The position numbers and the translations under genes are program-made. From contig BEXV01000310.1 in NCBI GenBank assembly GCA_003118195.1, forward strand, positions 113,152 through 177,151: a stretch of DNA of 64,000 nt, written 5' to 3'. This document shows, one piece after another, positions 34,894 to 47,473 of the stretch; positions within the stretch are counted from its first letter, which is position 1; every line of letters starts with the position of its first letter. The notes under the pieces are model-generated. The model had not been told where the DNA came from, did no database searches, and worked only from the letters and a program-made list of their open reading frames with translations. Origin of the DNA: Hemicentrotus pulcherrimus. Its lineage: Eukaryota > Echinodermata > Echinoidea > Camarodonta > Strongylocentrotidae.

Positions 34894-35178
34894 CTTGGGT
34901 GACAATCAGCCTGGCCTGTGTCGTGGCTGTCCCATCCTCATTGCTTGCCTCACATACCACCGACTGGTCGTTGTCTCGGTCAAGCCGAAGCGGCGATATC
35001 CTCAGCACCGACCCTCCCTCAGTGTCGACGATCTGGTAACGCAGACCGCGCACCTTCTTCTTGTTCCTGTACCATTCGAAAGTTGGGGCGGGGTCGCCCG
35101 TCGCCTTGCAGTAGAACGTTGCTGCACCTTCATCAATACCGCCCTCGTCTGTCAGACCAAGTGTGATGACCGGTGGTG
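34894..35178 (-). CDS. LAR: LAR exon: Ig domain 1
   Basis: A 285-bp exon (95 codons) that encodes the whole first Ig domain. It opens with PPVITLGL after one base borrowed from the missing upstream exon. The first Ig cysteine lies in FYCKATGDP, the core tryptophan in FEWYR, and the second cysteine in VVCEASNEDG; GGSVLRISPLR between them is the family hallmark. The run RNKKKVRGLR after the tryptophan sits where vertebrate LAR proteins have the lysine loop that binds heparan and chondroitin sulfate, so glycosaminoglycan binding is likely (inference). The usual tyrosine two residues before the second cysteine is replaced by valine. The acceptor is CTTACAG (exon starts at 35178) and the donor GTAAGG (starts at 34893). 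Both flanking introns are phase 1. The next exon is 22.4 kb away. Confidence 0.95.
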
Positions 35179-35382
35179 CTGTAAGGTGAGAGAATAAGGG
35201 AGATTGTCATTTTTTTTTTTTGTGAAAGTGAAACAATGATTTCAGGTTTGTCATGTTACATGTAATTTTATCATCAACACAACCATTAATAAGATTTACA
35301 TCAACATCGATAGGCTCACGTACCACTAAGATTACAATCATTATAAAACCATGACTAAGGTTAGGATATGTATTATGATCAC

Positions 35383-35553
35383 CATCATGAAAATCCTCCT
35401 CATTCTCATCATTAGTGTCATCATCAGCAGCAGCATTATCATCATCATCGTCACCGTCACTGTCAATGTCACTGTCACCATCCCCATCATCATCACCATC
35501 GCCATCACCATCATCATCATCACCATCGCCATCACCATCATCATCATCATCAT
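35383..35553. repeat. CAT/CAC trinucleotide array
   Basis: About 170 bp of CAT, CAC and GTC units; yields spurious poly-Asp, poly-Met and poly-Ile frames. Confidence 0.95.
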
Positions 35554-36284
35554 TAACCCCTTTCATCCTCTTCTATACATCTCTATCATGACCATAATGT
35601 ATTGCATCAACTTTAAAAATAGAATTCAATGACCTCCATGTTCATGAACATCACGATAAATATCTTTGAAAGGATGATTACTTCTGTGAATATCAAGAAA
35701 ATGTAAAATATAGTTTGCAAATCCACAGAAAGAGAGAAAATAGAGAACGAGACAAGAAAACACCAACCAAATCTGCAGTCCACAATTCAGGGCCAAAAAT
35801 CAATCACACAAAATAACCTAGGGAGGCATTACCCGCTGATTTTGATTGCTTTTACCTTTCAAAATACAGGGGAACGGGTCATATCGAAATATGGTTTCCA
35901 GCCATTTATATTGTGAAATGATGCATGCCATAAGAGCGGAGGGTACCTTCATGCATAATGCCATAATCTCCTACGTGTCGGCCAAATGAAATATTAGTTG
36001 CATACTGATGAGTTTAATCCATCACATATACATGTTATATTTCCTGTTCCGGCAGCTCTCATTAGGATAGCTCTCAATCACAACTCGTGAATAATAGTCA
36101 ATTGCACTGGAGGAGACTGAAGATGAGCAAGTATTCGGTGATTGATAATTATAATATTTCAAAGAAATAAAATGACAAAAGTTAGAACCTGAACGAAAGG
36201 AATGAGACAGAAATGAGAGATAAAGAATGGGGCGAGACAGAGGGTGATAATATGACAATGCTACTCAAGTATGATGAAAATTTT

Positions 36285-36561
36285 ATCAGAAATAATTAAC
36301 CTTCTGAAAGAAGAGGAAAGGGGTGAGAGTGAGAGTGAGACAGAGAGACAGAGACAGAGAGAGTGAGACAGAGAGACAGAGAGAGCAAGAGAGAGATAGA
36401 GAGAGAAAGAGAGAAAGAGAGAGGGAGAAAGCAGTAGAGTATCAGAAATAATTAACCTTCTGAAAGAAGAGGAAAGGGGTGAGAGTGAGAGTGAGACAGA
36501 GAGACAGAGAGAGAAAGAGAGAGAGATAAAGAGAGAGGGAGAAAGCAGTAGAGTAACAGAA
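36285..36561. repeat. Tandem duplication with GA-rich core
   Basis: ATCAGAAATAATTAACCTTC then TGAAAGAAGAGGAAAGGGGT begins at 36285 and again at 36441 (period 156 bp). Each copy continues as GAGAGTGAGACAGAG-type repeats and closes with GGGAGAAAGCAGTAGAGTA. The second copy is shorter in its GA core. Confidence 0.92.
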
Positions 36562-36866
36562 GGAAATGAAAAGGGACTATTTAACGCTATAAGTGAAAAT
36601 TGAGTCCTAATTCAAACTGATTTCACTCCGACTACGGTGGGTTGATAATTCGTACTGAGCTACGACACCATCAATTACTGCTAGGGAGCAATAAGGGGAC
36701 CTACTTAGTGAATATTAGGTCCCAAGTACCGTATTTCTCTTGATCAGGTCAATGATCACCCCTATGAATACTTTATGAGGGCATCTGCATCACCAGTATC
36801 CAGGTAGGTGTCTATCTATACCTGGATACCGCGGAACATTGATGCAAGGTGATCGAATCCGAGATC

Positions 36867-37030
36867 AAAGCGGAATTATTTGTTTCTAACATTGAAATGA
36901 AAAGTAATTATAATTATGTATGAAGTACTGCAAGATCAAGATTCATCCTGAATCCCTCTTGAAAGCGGAATGAATTCTTCCAACATTGACATGAAAAGTA
37001 GTTGGAATTATGTATGAAGTGCTTACAAAC
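36867..37030. repeat. Degenerate direct duplication, period about 95 bp
   Basis: AAAGCGGAAT (36867 and 36962) followed in both copies by a variant of TCTAACATTGAAATGAAAAG and then AATTATGTATGAAGT. Confidence 0.8.
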
Positions 37031-40000
37031 TGTCCCTCATATGATCCCTCTTTCCATCACTCTGTCACAGAGAACAGCATGAATAATAGAGTAGCAGCAA
37101 ACTCATTATCATTGCATATTAACTGTTAACCTATAGTAGTAGCATGGTTAGATTTTAAATGAAAGCACTTTCCTAGCCAAGAATCGGAAGGGAGTTTTAC
37201 TTTTGCAAGTGTACAAGACATTTCTGGCTTGAACTCTTCAAGCAAACAATTTGCTGTTTACATAGTTTATGATTTTTTTTAAAATAAATATTTTACAATG
37301 CTTGGCACATTCTTTTCTATTGTAGACTAAATATCCTCATTCTAACTGTTGTCAAATGAATGTCACATGACCTTTCATTCCTGTGTCTTCAAGAACTTCA
37401 AGCTGAGCTAGCAGAAAATTGGATCATCGCTCACAACATAAACTGTCCCGCTTGACTGTAATCAGGTTCAAATTGAGATTTACTTTCAAATAAAAATGAT
37501 GGATCTTTGTTTCATATTTGTCAATGTTTGTCGGTATTTGCACTGCTGAAATGGGGGGCGGTATTCAGCGGTGCCCTCTGATCTGTGGAAAGCGACGTCA
37601 GGAGCTAAAATAACCAGGTATCTTCACCTATTACGGCTCTCTAAACCTCCTGTTGACATTAATAAATGATGAATACACACCGTCATACCTGAATTTGTAT
37701 TGTATAAAAGAAGAGAGGTATATGCTTTATTTGTTCAAACAAATGCATTGCGGACAAAATCCAAATCTCCTGACTTTCGTTATGGACAAAAGGCCATAAT
37801 TGACATTGTGGCTATTTGTAAAATGGGGCTGAAGAGGAGATATTACACTAATGTGCTATACACTGAAACAGTTTATCTGTACCAATTCCAAGAGAGGCGG
37901 AGGCCTTGCTCTTTTGTATAGATTTGGTCTGACAGTGCGATTTCCTGAGCGTAACAAACCCAAAGTCACAAAAGGTTTTCTAGGCTAAGATCACCAGTTC
38001 AATTAACACCCTCTGTCACTTGTTGAATGCAATCGACAGAATGTTCCTTCAATATGTTCTCTAGCAAGTTCGAATCACTTATCAATGATGTAGAGTAGTA
38101 TCCAACAATAGCGAGTAGATGTCACCCTAACAAAAAGTGGAACATTTCTATACAACTTGTTGCAAAGTGGTATATTCATGGAGTAAGTCCATGGTATATC
38201 TACCTAAACTCTTGAAAGCAGTGCCTTCATGGACTTGGGACCTTTTTCTACATACCAGGTCCTATCTACCCTGGATCCATGTCATCTTTCATTCCATATC
38301 AAATTTGAATGACCAATGTTTGTTTTCTCATTCTCCCGGCAATCTAGGTGATGGAATACAGGATCAATTTGGGTATTTTCGGTAAAAGGAGAGATCTCGC
38401 GTGGCTCCAAGCTTATCTCTGCCAGCGCCGTGCAGTAATTGTGTTTACACCAAGCCCAGTTAATAGCGATTTGGTGGCAGCATGGTTTGTGTAAACCCAG
38501 ACAATCATGAGCCCTTTGAGATATATATTTCATTATCAGATTCATATTTCAAAGTGTGCCTCTGTTATACCGATGCATGTCATAACGCTCCTTTGGCCCA
38601 TGTACACTATAGGCAGATAGTCAATTATGGTTGAATCATTACAGTCTTGCCTAACCACTTTTCACACAATCAAGTCTGTACAAGAAAACAAGAACCCATG
38701 AAAATGCTTCATTTTTATCTGAATAGCCTGATCTAGGTTTAGTGCGATCGTCCATCAGGGTATATTTCAGTTGCCTAAAGCAAGCATGCAGGTGCATCTA
38801 TGGTTTAGTGCCATCTATGATCTATTATTTCATCTGTCGCCTAGAAAGGCGCCAACTCTGTGTTAAGTATATAGATAAACGCCTTTCTGGCTCTAAAGGC
38901 AGACGATATCCTCCTGCCTCCAACAAGAAAATATATCCATCTCAGAACAACTTCATTCAGAATGTCATTCCTGGGATAAGGTGACAAGAGGTAGACATGT
39001 CAGGTGACAAAGACATGTGTCAGGTGATATGATGTAGATGTATATCATGTGACATGAGCAGCATAATCCTGGCATTCATCAAGCCCTTTCTCATCTATTT
39101 CAAGAATCTCCAGAAAGTCACTCACAAGTGATGTTTGATATCAAAGGACTTCTAGGTCATAATCTGAATATTTTACCTGCATAGATGTCATTATCATGAT
39201 TCCTTGTATCACAGTTTCTTTTCTTCTTTGATTAGGTAGGCTATATAGAGTCGATTTGGTTGAATTTATTGATATTAAGTTTACCACCTTTTTATAGTAG
39301 ATCTGAATCAAGGAAATAAATGTGGGTTTAAGGCACAAATGTAACTGTAAACCATATTTTGCCACACAGAGGACGACTTGGAGCCATGGAAAAGGACAAA
39401 AGCTGAATTAACCTTCTTATCTGCAGAGGCAATGTGCAATATGATTTCATGCTAACTTCTATCATCACTGAACGTTTGACCCATTTTAATTGATAGTTTC
39501 ACTATCATCCACCAAATGGCATCCCTCCGAGTTGTTTATTGAGGCTCTGCAGTCCCATGAATAGAGATCCGTGATGGATGTTTTGTTTGCTTGGACTAGT
39601 CATTGCCCCCTACCAATAAACATCTGTCCCCCTTCCCAAGGAGAGAGCTCGACACATTCCTGTCATGCTAGGCTTCACATTCTATCATGGGACATTACTG
39701 AACATAAGCGTGTTGTCTGCTTTTTAAGATAGCCACGTACTGATCATGGGATAACATTGTGAAACAAAGTGCCTCAAAGCAATTGAAAAAGGTGGTTGAT
39801 ATCATTATCAAAGAAATCCTAGCTACACGTAAGGTAAGATAGAAAAATATCAGTCCTCTGCATGGCTGCTGCAGATTATGTTTAAATATATTGCTAAAGG
39901 TAATAAGAAGTGACATATTTAACTTAATCTAAAATATACGTCTTGATGCATATCCCATGAGTCTCCAGGTACATTTCACTGCTAAATGTTAATGAGAAAA

Positions 40001-42336
40001 CGTATCAGTTGTACGGATTCAAGATAATTACTGATTACATCGAGCCTGGTGGCATGCCGAATCTAAAATTGGATGATTCAAGCAATGTTACGGGATCTTT
40101 TTAATGATTTTTTCACACGTTTCCTCGGTGAGTCAAGCGATACCGCAAGCTCTGCTATTTGTAACATGCTGTGGAACATTATGCCCGTTACAACGTCGAC
40201 GGACGAAATCAATGCACGCGAAATCACTGAATTATTGAATGAGTCACCGCTTGCATTCAGCGGGACTTGCAGCAGTAATGAAAATGTTTGGGTGCTGCTA
40301 AAGATGTAAATTAATAGATGGAAACTTGGCGGTCATCTGCATGTGAATGAAAGCAGCTGCTTGATCAATACCAAGCCGGGAAAAGTGAATGATGCAAGGG
40401 ATGGAGGCCATTCAATCAGAAGTCGATCTTTGGAGTTGCTCCAAGGTTTAATTAGTTAACATTGTATGAGTAATACAAAAATGATTGCATTTTTACCAAA
40501 ATATGCGAATGCTTCTTTAATCATTGAGAATTGGTGCTCAGAAGGGGAAAAAGGAGATTGAATATAATTTCAAGCCCTGTTTCAAGGATGATGCTCTCAG
40601 CCCTCAATGGCATTACTTCAATAAAAAGTTATGATTTATTTTGTCAGTTCGCTAAGCAAAAGATGGAAAGTGATATTGCTGAAAAATATCTTTTTGGCTT
40701 GAAAGCATAAATCATTCTCCTAATTAAAACATGCGAGTGCCCTCTTTACAATCATATCTGTCAAACAATTTCAATATAATGTAAATGACTGAAATCTACA
40801 ATTCATGAGACCCAATTACATACAAACACCAACATTGTTGCTGTGGCAACAATACAATTAAATATCTCAATTTAATGAAAATCTATTTGGATTATTTAGC
40901 TTCTAAAGACGATTAAGTTTTATAGGGCAACCCCCACAAAAATGTCAAAACAAATACATAAGTCTGCAGTTAATACCTCCTACCAATCAAGTAGAGAGGA
41001 AATAGTTGACGGATAGAAATGGATAATTTATATATTTGAACCAATATACTACAACAATTACCTAGACGGAGTTAGAAATATGAGAGATCTCATGTGGGCC
41101 GAGATGGAATACGATTGACCTTTCCATGGATACGCACTGCATCTAGATCTCTCGTCATATCATATCTGTGACCCTTTCACGGGAGAAATGCCATCGCCAA
41201 TTTTATGAGCCTCATTATTGAAACAAAGCCTGAAATATTTGTTTTTCATTATCCTAGGGATGTCGAGGGACGGGGAGGCTTGCACTGATGTATGTGACCA
41301 TCTTCTCCTCAGACGAGTTCGTTTAAATTGCCTGGATGGACTGGGATGCGAGAATAATGGTTATTTGTAGGACAATAGGGGTTACTGTCAGTTCTGAGAT
41401 GACTTTTTTTTAGGGGAGGAAACCCCCCCAAAGGCCTTCTCTGCCATTAAGCTGGAGATGAAACTCAAACAAATAAATATCCAGAGGGCCGTGCGTGCGA
41501 GATGCTCTATCTTCATTCTCCTTCGTCTTTAAATTGCACTCGCAATCACATATCTATCTCTGTGTTCTGCACCTCTGTTTTCCTCTATCATTTTATTGTC
41601 TTTCCCAGTTGAATATAAAACGCAAGTGTCAATGACTTATTCCCAGCCGGTAATTTCCTCCTCGTCTTCTTCCCGTTTACCTACTAGGTGTGTTTGATTT
41701 TTCATGACAAAGAAAGAAAATATTTAATTTCTTGATAAGTCAAAACTTTCTAGGTCCCTCCAATAGCCTGTTCACACTAATCTATAATGCTATAACAAAG
41801 CACGTTCCTTATCAGGGAGAGTGAGCCCGACATCTGTATTTGCCTCAAGAATATCTTGAAATTTCTATATTTTTCGACTGAAAATCATTAAAAATAAAGT
41901 AATTGAGATTCATGTGTACATTTTTTTGAATTAATAGTGAATGGTGATTAATCAATTTTGCTTGCATGAGACAAGAAGTCAATACTGTCATTGGTATTTT
42001 GGGATGTAAAAATAATTTGATCTTTCTGCGGATACAGATGTATTTTCATCATTAGAAAATGGAATGATTCTCCTTTTGAACTAGTATTGCCCCCTGGTAT
42101 GAACGCGCTCACCATGATATCAAAGATGAGGTGTCAGACTGTTCCTCAAGTGATAATTACCTTTACCAGTCTTGCGGGGATAAGAGCAATAACAATATAA
42201 ATATAGAGGGAAGCATTCATGGAGGCATAATCTAAAAGAAATCAAGAGAAGGAGGATCAACACTCATGTCTCTTACAATTCGGATTCCATCCAGTGAAGC
42301 ATGAATGCATGCTTGTTCAGCCACTGACACATTCTC

Positions 42337-42338
<2 letters not shown>

Positions 42339-42376
<38 letters not shown>
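42339..42376. repeat. CT dinucleotide microsatellite
   Basis: About 18 CT units. Confidence 0.96.
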
Positions 42377-42381
<5 letters not shown>

Positions 42382-42811
42382 GCTCTAAAACATGTTGCGA
42401 ATTGCCTTTTTTGTTGCCTGTCAGTGTCACAAAAGATGCAGTAGATTCAGTAAGGTTTGAAGACACAGATACTTGTCAATCATAATCAGTCATACGTAAG
42501 GTCTGGATTATACAACTAGACTGTTAGAAAAATGTAATAAACTACATACATATAGGCCCCAAACTGTAGCTGCAAGACACATTGTCAAGCCAATTTAGGC
42601 CGAGTCAGTAAATGTGTTTTTCTTCTTTCAGAGTCAAGGCATGTAAGTCCACGGTCAAGTTAGAGCATATAAGTTGGAGACCCCCCTACCTCCCCCGCCC
42701 CCTTGCCCCAACATTAAAAAAAAAACTGTTTAAAAACAAAAATTGATTTCCTATACTATTTGTTTACATGGCATATTCGAAGGTACTACTGCGGCAGAGG
42801 AATGGCAAATG

Positions 42812-42813
42812 AA

Positions 42814-42846
<33 letters not shown>

Positions 42847-42866
42847 GAAAGAGAGAGAGAGAGATA
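42812..42866. repeat. GA dinucleotide microsatellite
   Basis: GA units with a few TA and AA interruptions. Confidence 0.95.
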
Positions 42867-44009
42867 GGGAAGGGTGAAAGAATACAAAAGCTAATAGATG
42901 GGGGACAGGGAGGGTGCCAATTTGGGGGCAGATAAGTTAGTTCTATTGATGTAAGACGATTGCATATTTGTATGTGAGTAGCCCATGCAATCTTGAGCAT
43001 ATAAAGGCTTGGGGAAGAATAGAGGTCGACCCGATACTAATTAAATATGGAGAGGGCCCTTATCATGATAAGATGGAGGCCATGACAGGCAGGAACATGC
43101 ATGAACATCAGGCTCACATGTTCATGAATGTTCCATGAAGGGCAGATATAGCGTGAAGAAAAAAAGGATACACTTCATGATCTTATCTTAAGAAGAATGG
43201 AGCATATTTCAAGAAGTCACGACTAGAATTTCATGCTGCTTAAATCATCTCAAATGATTGTAAAAAACACATTTTACACTGCATCTACACATCTATCTCT
43301 TTCAAAGAAATTACTTTAGCACCTTTTTCTCCCCCTCCTATATATCTCGGCTAAAATACAATCACTTGTCAATTTGATGGTCCATATAAGCCTTTGGGTT
43401 AATTGATCCATTTTTGTACCATATTAGGTGAATAGAACCCACAAAAACCTGTGAATCCTCAAAATTAATATTTACGTTATTCTCTTTATATCTACTTATC
43501 AATCTAATGAATTTGTTACAATAACATTACTTTACAAAAATAGAAAAGTATGACACTTTTGGTAGTGATGGGACAACATCCATACAATATGCTGGTAAAA
43601 ATACTGTTTTGTTTTTTCTCCACCCGTCCTTTATGATTACTATGTAAGCAACAAAATTGGCAAAATATGTACCTTTTCTTTTCTTTTGAACTCACAAGGA
43701 GGATGGATATAAGGCGGAAATTATGTTCATTGCACAATTTCAAAAACATGAAATTGCCTGGGAGCTACTCTTACTTTGAAAGCAATCCACTACAAAAGTG
43801 GCTGTAGGCCGCCACAAACAAACTTGATTTGATTTGGACTGCACAAATCGAATGGTTTATTCATAGGCTTTTATACATGTATTTGCTTGGTGTTATTGTA
43901 TACTCTCTTCTCTCTAGAGGGATAGGCATGGGGAAAGAGAGAGGTGGGAAATGTAGCAAAAATCAATACGATGTAGAATGCTGAAGAGGCCGTGCAACAA
44001 AGATGACTG

Positions 44010-44345
44010 ACAAAGTAAAATGTGAGATGAAACAATGAGGAAAACTGAGGAAAAACCTAACATGCCTGTACTTAAAATAATCAGGGTCTGAAATCTGAAT
44101 GGAGGGGCAACGTTACAAGGAAAAATGTGACAAAAATTAGGGAAATGCGAGACAAAGAATGAGGTAAATTTGAAGGAAAAAACCCTCAAACTTAAAGATG
44201 GGACATGCCTGCACTTCATACTCTAGTTTCTGACTGAAGAGTCAGAGCAACAATGAAGCAAGACAGGCCAAAACGAGGGAAACTTCAGGAAAAATTGAAC
44301 TATAACTGGTACGTACATGCCTGTACTTCAAATTACAGTTTCTGA
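44010..44345. repeat. Degenerate tandem repeat, ACATGCCTGTACTT family
   Basis: ACATGCCTG plus TACTT or CACTT occurs at about 44060, 44203 and 44315 (spacing 143 and 112 bp), each followed by a variant of TTTCTGA and preceded by GAGG-AAA-TT-GGAAAAA words. The repeat is worn and lies just before a gap region. Confidence 0.7.
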
Positions 44346-44733
44346 ATGACTTGGGAAGAGGCCTCGAGAAATTGATAACAAGGTTCGATAGATTTGTTTA
44401 CCACAACAAGACCACGTCGCCAGGCCGTGAAATGGGGGAAAAAAGGCAGTGAAAAGGGGGGAAAACGACCGCCAAGACTCTCCTTGGCGGTCTGCCTCAC
44501 ACATGGATTTCTCATCAAATTTTCGCAAACAAGTGGACACCTTATTCCCCGATGATGAGTTTAATTTGTGGGCTCTGCTGTTCCTCTCTTTTAGCAACCT
44601 TCAGGCATTCATTTCACACAGAGCGCTTTTCATTCGCACCAATTTCCAAACCTGATTTGGACAAGATGTTTTCAAATCACCAAGGTTTTAGGGGAGATAT
44701 ATCTAATAGATGTTCCAATTCATGCATGTTTCT

Positions 44734-45279
44734 CCCCCCCCCCCCNNNNNNNNNNNNNNNNNNNNNNNNNNNNNNNNNNNNNNNNNNNNNNNNNNNNNNN
44801 NNNNNNNNNNNNNNNNNNNNNNNNNNNNNNNNNNNNNNNNNNNNNNNNNNNNNNNNNNNNNNNNNNNNNNNNNNNNNNNNNNNNNNNNNNNNNNNNNNNN
44901 NNNNNNNNNNNNNNNNNNNNNNNNNNNNNNNNNNNNNNNNNNNNNNNNNNNNNNNNNNNNNNNNNNNNNNNNNNNNNNNNNNNNNNNNNNNNNNNNNNNN
45001 NNNNNNNNNNNNNNNNNNNNNNNNNNNNNNNNNNNNNNNNNNNNNNNNNNNNNNNNNNNNNNNNNNNNNNNNNNNNNNNNNNNNNNNNNNNNNNNNNNNN
45101 NNNNNNNNNNNNNNNNNNNNNNNNNNNNNNNNNNNNNNNNNNNNNNNNNNNNNNNNNNNNNNNNNNNNNNNNNNNNNNNNNNNNNNNNNNNNNNNNNNNN
45201 NNNNNNNNNNNNNNNNNNNNNNNNNNNNNNNNNNNNNNNNNNNNNNNNNNNNNNNNNNNNNNNNNNNNNNNNNNNNNNN
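44734..45279. other. Assembly gap after a poly-C run
   Basis: N from 44746 to 45279 (534 bases), entered through a C12 run. The long frames that span it are artefacts. Confidence 0.98.
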
Positions 45280-45639
45280 GTTTTCAAAATTTGTAATTCC
45301 AATCATAAATATCTTGATAATCAGACAGGCGATCGGCTTGTAAAAGTCATGGGGTTCCTGACTGACCTAAAGGTTTATAATTATCATTGCATCATGAGCA
45401 AAATCTAGAATTTCGTTTCAGAATCCGAGACAAAGTTACCGGATCCCTTTAAAACTCTTCTTCCTAATTTTCCCCTCTCTTTTCTCCTGTCACACCATCT
45501 ATCTCCCAACCTCAGAAGGAGCCCCTCTCATCTCGTTCTATCACTCTGCACGCATCATCACCACCACTCCACTGCTACTCTTTCTTCTCCCGTCTCTCAT
45601 TGAGCCTATATAGCAGCACATGCAGCTGGTCACATTATC

Positions 45640-46800
45640 ACCCTCTATCAGGAACATTCCCTTGCATATTGTCTAGCTACTTGCAGACAAGGGGTGTTCA
45701 CATCAAGTGAAGACAACGATTTATGCACTTCTTGTGAATGTTTTATCATACGTCAGTTCAGAACAGAACTATCTGTCTGGAACACTGAGACTGAGTACTA
45801 ATATACAAAAATTTGTGGTCAATATTTTCTCATTAATGTCTTTCAGAAACATTCCCTGGCATATTTTTTAGCTACTTGCAGACATGGGGGTGTTCACATC
45901 AAGTAAAGGCAGTGTTTCATGCACTTCTTGTATGTTCTTTTTTGTTCTTGTTTTTTTATGTTGTTTAGAACTGGTTTCCCCAAAGCCTTTTTTCAATGAC
46001 AAATGACAAAAATTAGTGACAAATCTGTTAATAACCAATCAGAAGCAAGGATTTCAGTAGCTTTTAACAAAGACTGTCAGTTGTCACCGATGACAAGTTT
46101 CGCGAAACGGGGGCCCAGAACAGAACTATCAGTCAGAAACACTCGTAAGGATGCTTTCAGAAATGAGGGTGTTCACATACACCCCATCCATTTGCATGAC
46201 TACTTGCAGAAATAGGAGGCATCCACACGACAGAAGATAACATTCAGCAAGCAGTATCACAATAAACATGGCTGTCCAGTCAATATGTTCATGTCATCAC
46301 TCTCTATACACGTACATGCAAGACATTTTCTCTCTCTCTACTTTCTGGGCTATTGGAAGGAGGTGTTCACATTAGATGGCGACAGCATCCAAATTGAATG
46401 TGAATTTCTTATCAGCCTCTTCATGTTATCATTCTCTCCCAGAAATATTCTCCATTCATTCGTGAGGCTACTTAAAACATGGGGGTGTTCACATCAGCTG
46501 AAGATAGCAGTAAAGTCATCTACCGAAAAGAGGTATTCTGCAAAGTTCATCTTATCACCATCTCTCTCAAAAACGCCCTTTTCATTTGCTAGGCTGTTTG
46601 CTAGGGGACATTCATATCAGAACCAGAGATCATCCAGTCAGCATTTAGGGAACACGTTTTTTTTATTTTCAACCAGTTCATGTTATCGGACTCTCTTTAA
46701 AAAATCCTGCCTCCTTCATTTGGGAGGCTCCTTGCAGACATCGGGGGTGTTCAGTCATCAGTTTGTGTTACGATGTAGATTCATCTTGAGACCTTCTCTA
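45640..46800. repeat. Degenerate tandem array, GGGGTGTTCACATCA family
   Basis: The word GGTGTTCACATCA or a variant occurs at about 45693, 45889, 46168, 46362, 46484, 46606 (worn to GGACATTCATATCAG) and 46745. Each is preceded by a variant of GGCTACTTGCAGACATGG and of CTCTCAGAAACATTCCCT, and followed by AGTGAAGACAGCA-like sequence. Basic spacing is about 122 bp, with larger intervals where other sequence has been inserted. A 172-codon plus-strand frame at 46285-46803 lies inside the repeats and is not a gene. Confidence 0.88.
45970..46113. mobile_element. MITE-like insertion within the tandem array
   Basis: Ends GAACTGGTTTCCCCAAAGCC on the left and GTTTCGCGAAACGGGGGCCC on the right (reverse complement GGGCCCCCGTTTCGCGAAAC). 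Between them are TGACAAATGACAAA, AACCAATCAGAAGC and GTCAGTTGTCACCGATGACA. The paired GACAA words and G/C-rich ends recall an abundant sea-urchin-type element. The inverted ends match poorly, so the borders are approximate. Confidence 0.5.
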
Positions 46801-47473
46801 TGAGACCCTTCCCTTTATAAGATGAATGAAGCTGAAGCTGACCCAATGTTATGTCTTTTCCACATTTGTCGTTTATGTTATGGGTCCACCCACTTCCCTC
46901 AAGCCATGGGCTTTATCGAGTGCTAATGATCCAGTACACTTCTCAAAGTATATATATTGTATGTGATTTTTTTATGAAATAATAAATAGAATAGAAATGA
47001 ATTGAAGCGGACTCTTCATTTTTATGTTTCTACCTACGTTTCTTCATCATCACGTGTGAACATGGTGAACTTATAATGACTTCTCCCTGCCTGCATGTGC
47101 CTAGATCCTATCAAATCAGATTGGACATAGAATGATAATGGACTGCTCATCACATCACCTGTATCCCTGTATTAAGACATCTCTGGCCTAAAGCTTGCCC
47201 ATTTATCATACGTGGTCGTGTCGTAAGAGGGGCTTTATATAGACCATCACGTATTTGACCGAGATGTGCGTCACAACTTAACCTATCCACAAACCATGAC
47301 CGATCACAACATTCAGATATGGAATATTAATATGTGATGATAAATCAGGAGGGATTAGAAATATGAAGAGACAAATGAATATGGTAAAGGAGCAAAACCA
47401 ACCATGGCTTAATAGCAGACTTCCCCATCAGGCATCACTATAATATAAGGTTAAGATTACAGATAGGATTAGG

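Larger units (their letters stand above)
40..35178 (-). other. LAR: LAR-type receptor tyrosine phosphatase gene, ectodomain part
   Basis: This is the span of the nine exons listed separately. LAR-type phosphatases are single-pass neuronal and epithelial adhesion receptors with three Ig domains, several FN3 domains, a transmembrane segment and two cytoplasmic phosphatase domains (D1 catalytic, D2 regulatory). They bind heparan and chondroitin sulfate proteoglycans and synaptic organisers, and act in axon guidance and synapse formation. The order Ig-Ig-Ig-FN3 x5 and near-identical motifs such as GEGPPSPPIQVKTQQ in FN3-2 and PIGRNVLEL in Ig3 make the family call secure. Which vertebrate paralogue it matches best cannot be said; an invertebrate normally has one copy, ancestral to all three. 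Both ends are missing: the signal peptide upstream of 35178 and everything after mid FN3-5 below position 40. Confidence 0.95.
35179..44745. other. Region upstream of Ig1 exon: first intron or 5' flank, part 1
   Basis: No exon recognised. The Ig1 exon needs an upstream phase-1 partner carrying the signal peptide; no minus-strand ATG frame with a hydrophobic start and a phase-1 GT donor was found here. It holds a CAT array, GA-rich duplications, CT/GA microsatellites and one degenerate tandem repeat, listed separately. Remaining stretches (37.1-42.3 and 43.0-44.0 kb) are plain AT-rich DNA. Confidence 0.8.

Noticed and set aside
35207..35632. Poly-Asp, poly-Met and poly-Ile frames
   Set aside because: Produced by the second CAT/CAC array; not a gene.
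40073..40309. 78-codon plus-strand frame with CG-richer codons
   Set aside because: No credible splice sites or start context; could be a non-coding conserved patch but nothing supports a protein.
46285..46803. 172-codon plus-strand frame
   Set aside because: Lies within the degenerate tandem array and translates its repeat units; composition is Ser/Phe/Leu-rich without domain features.
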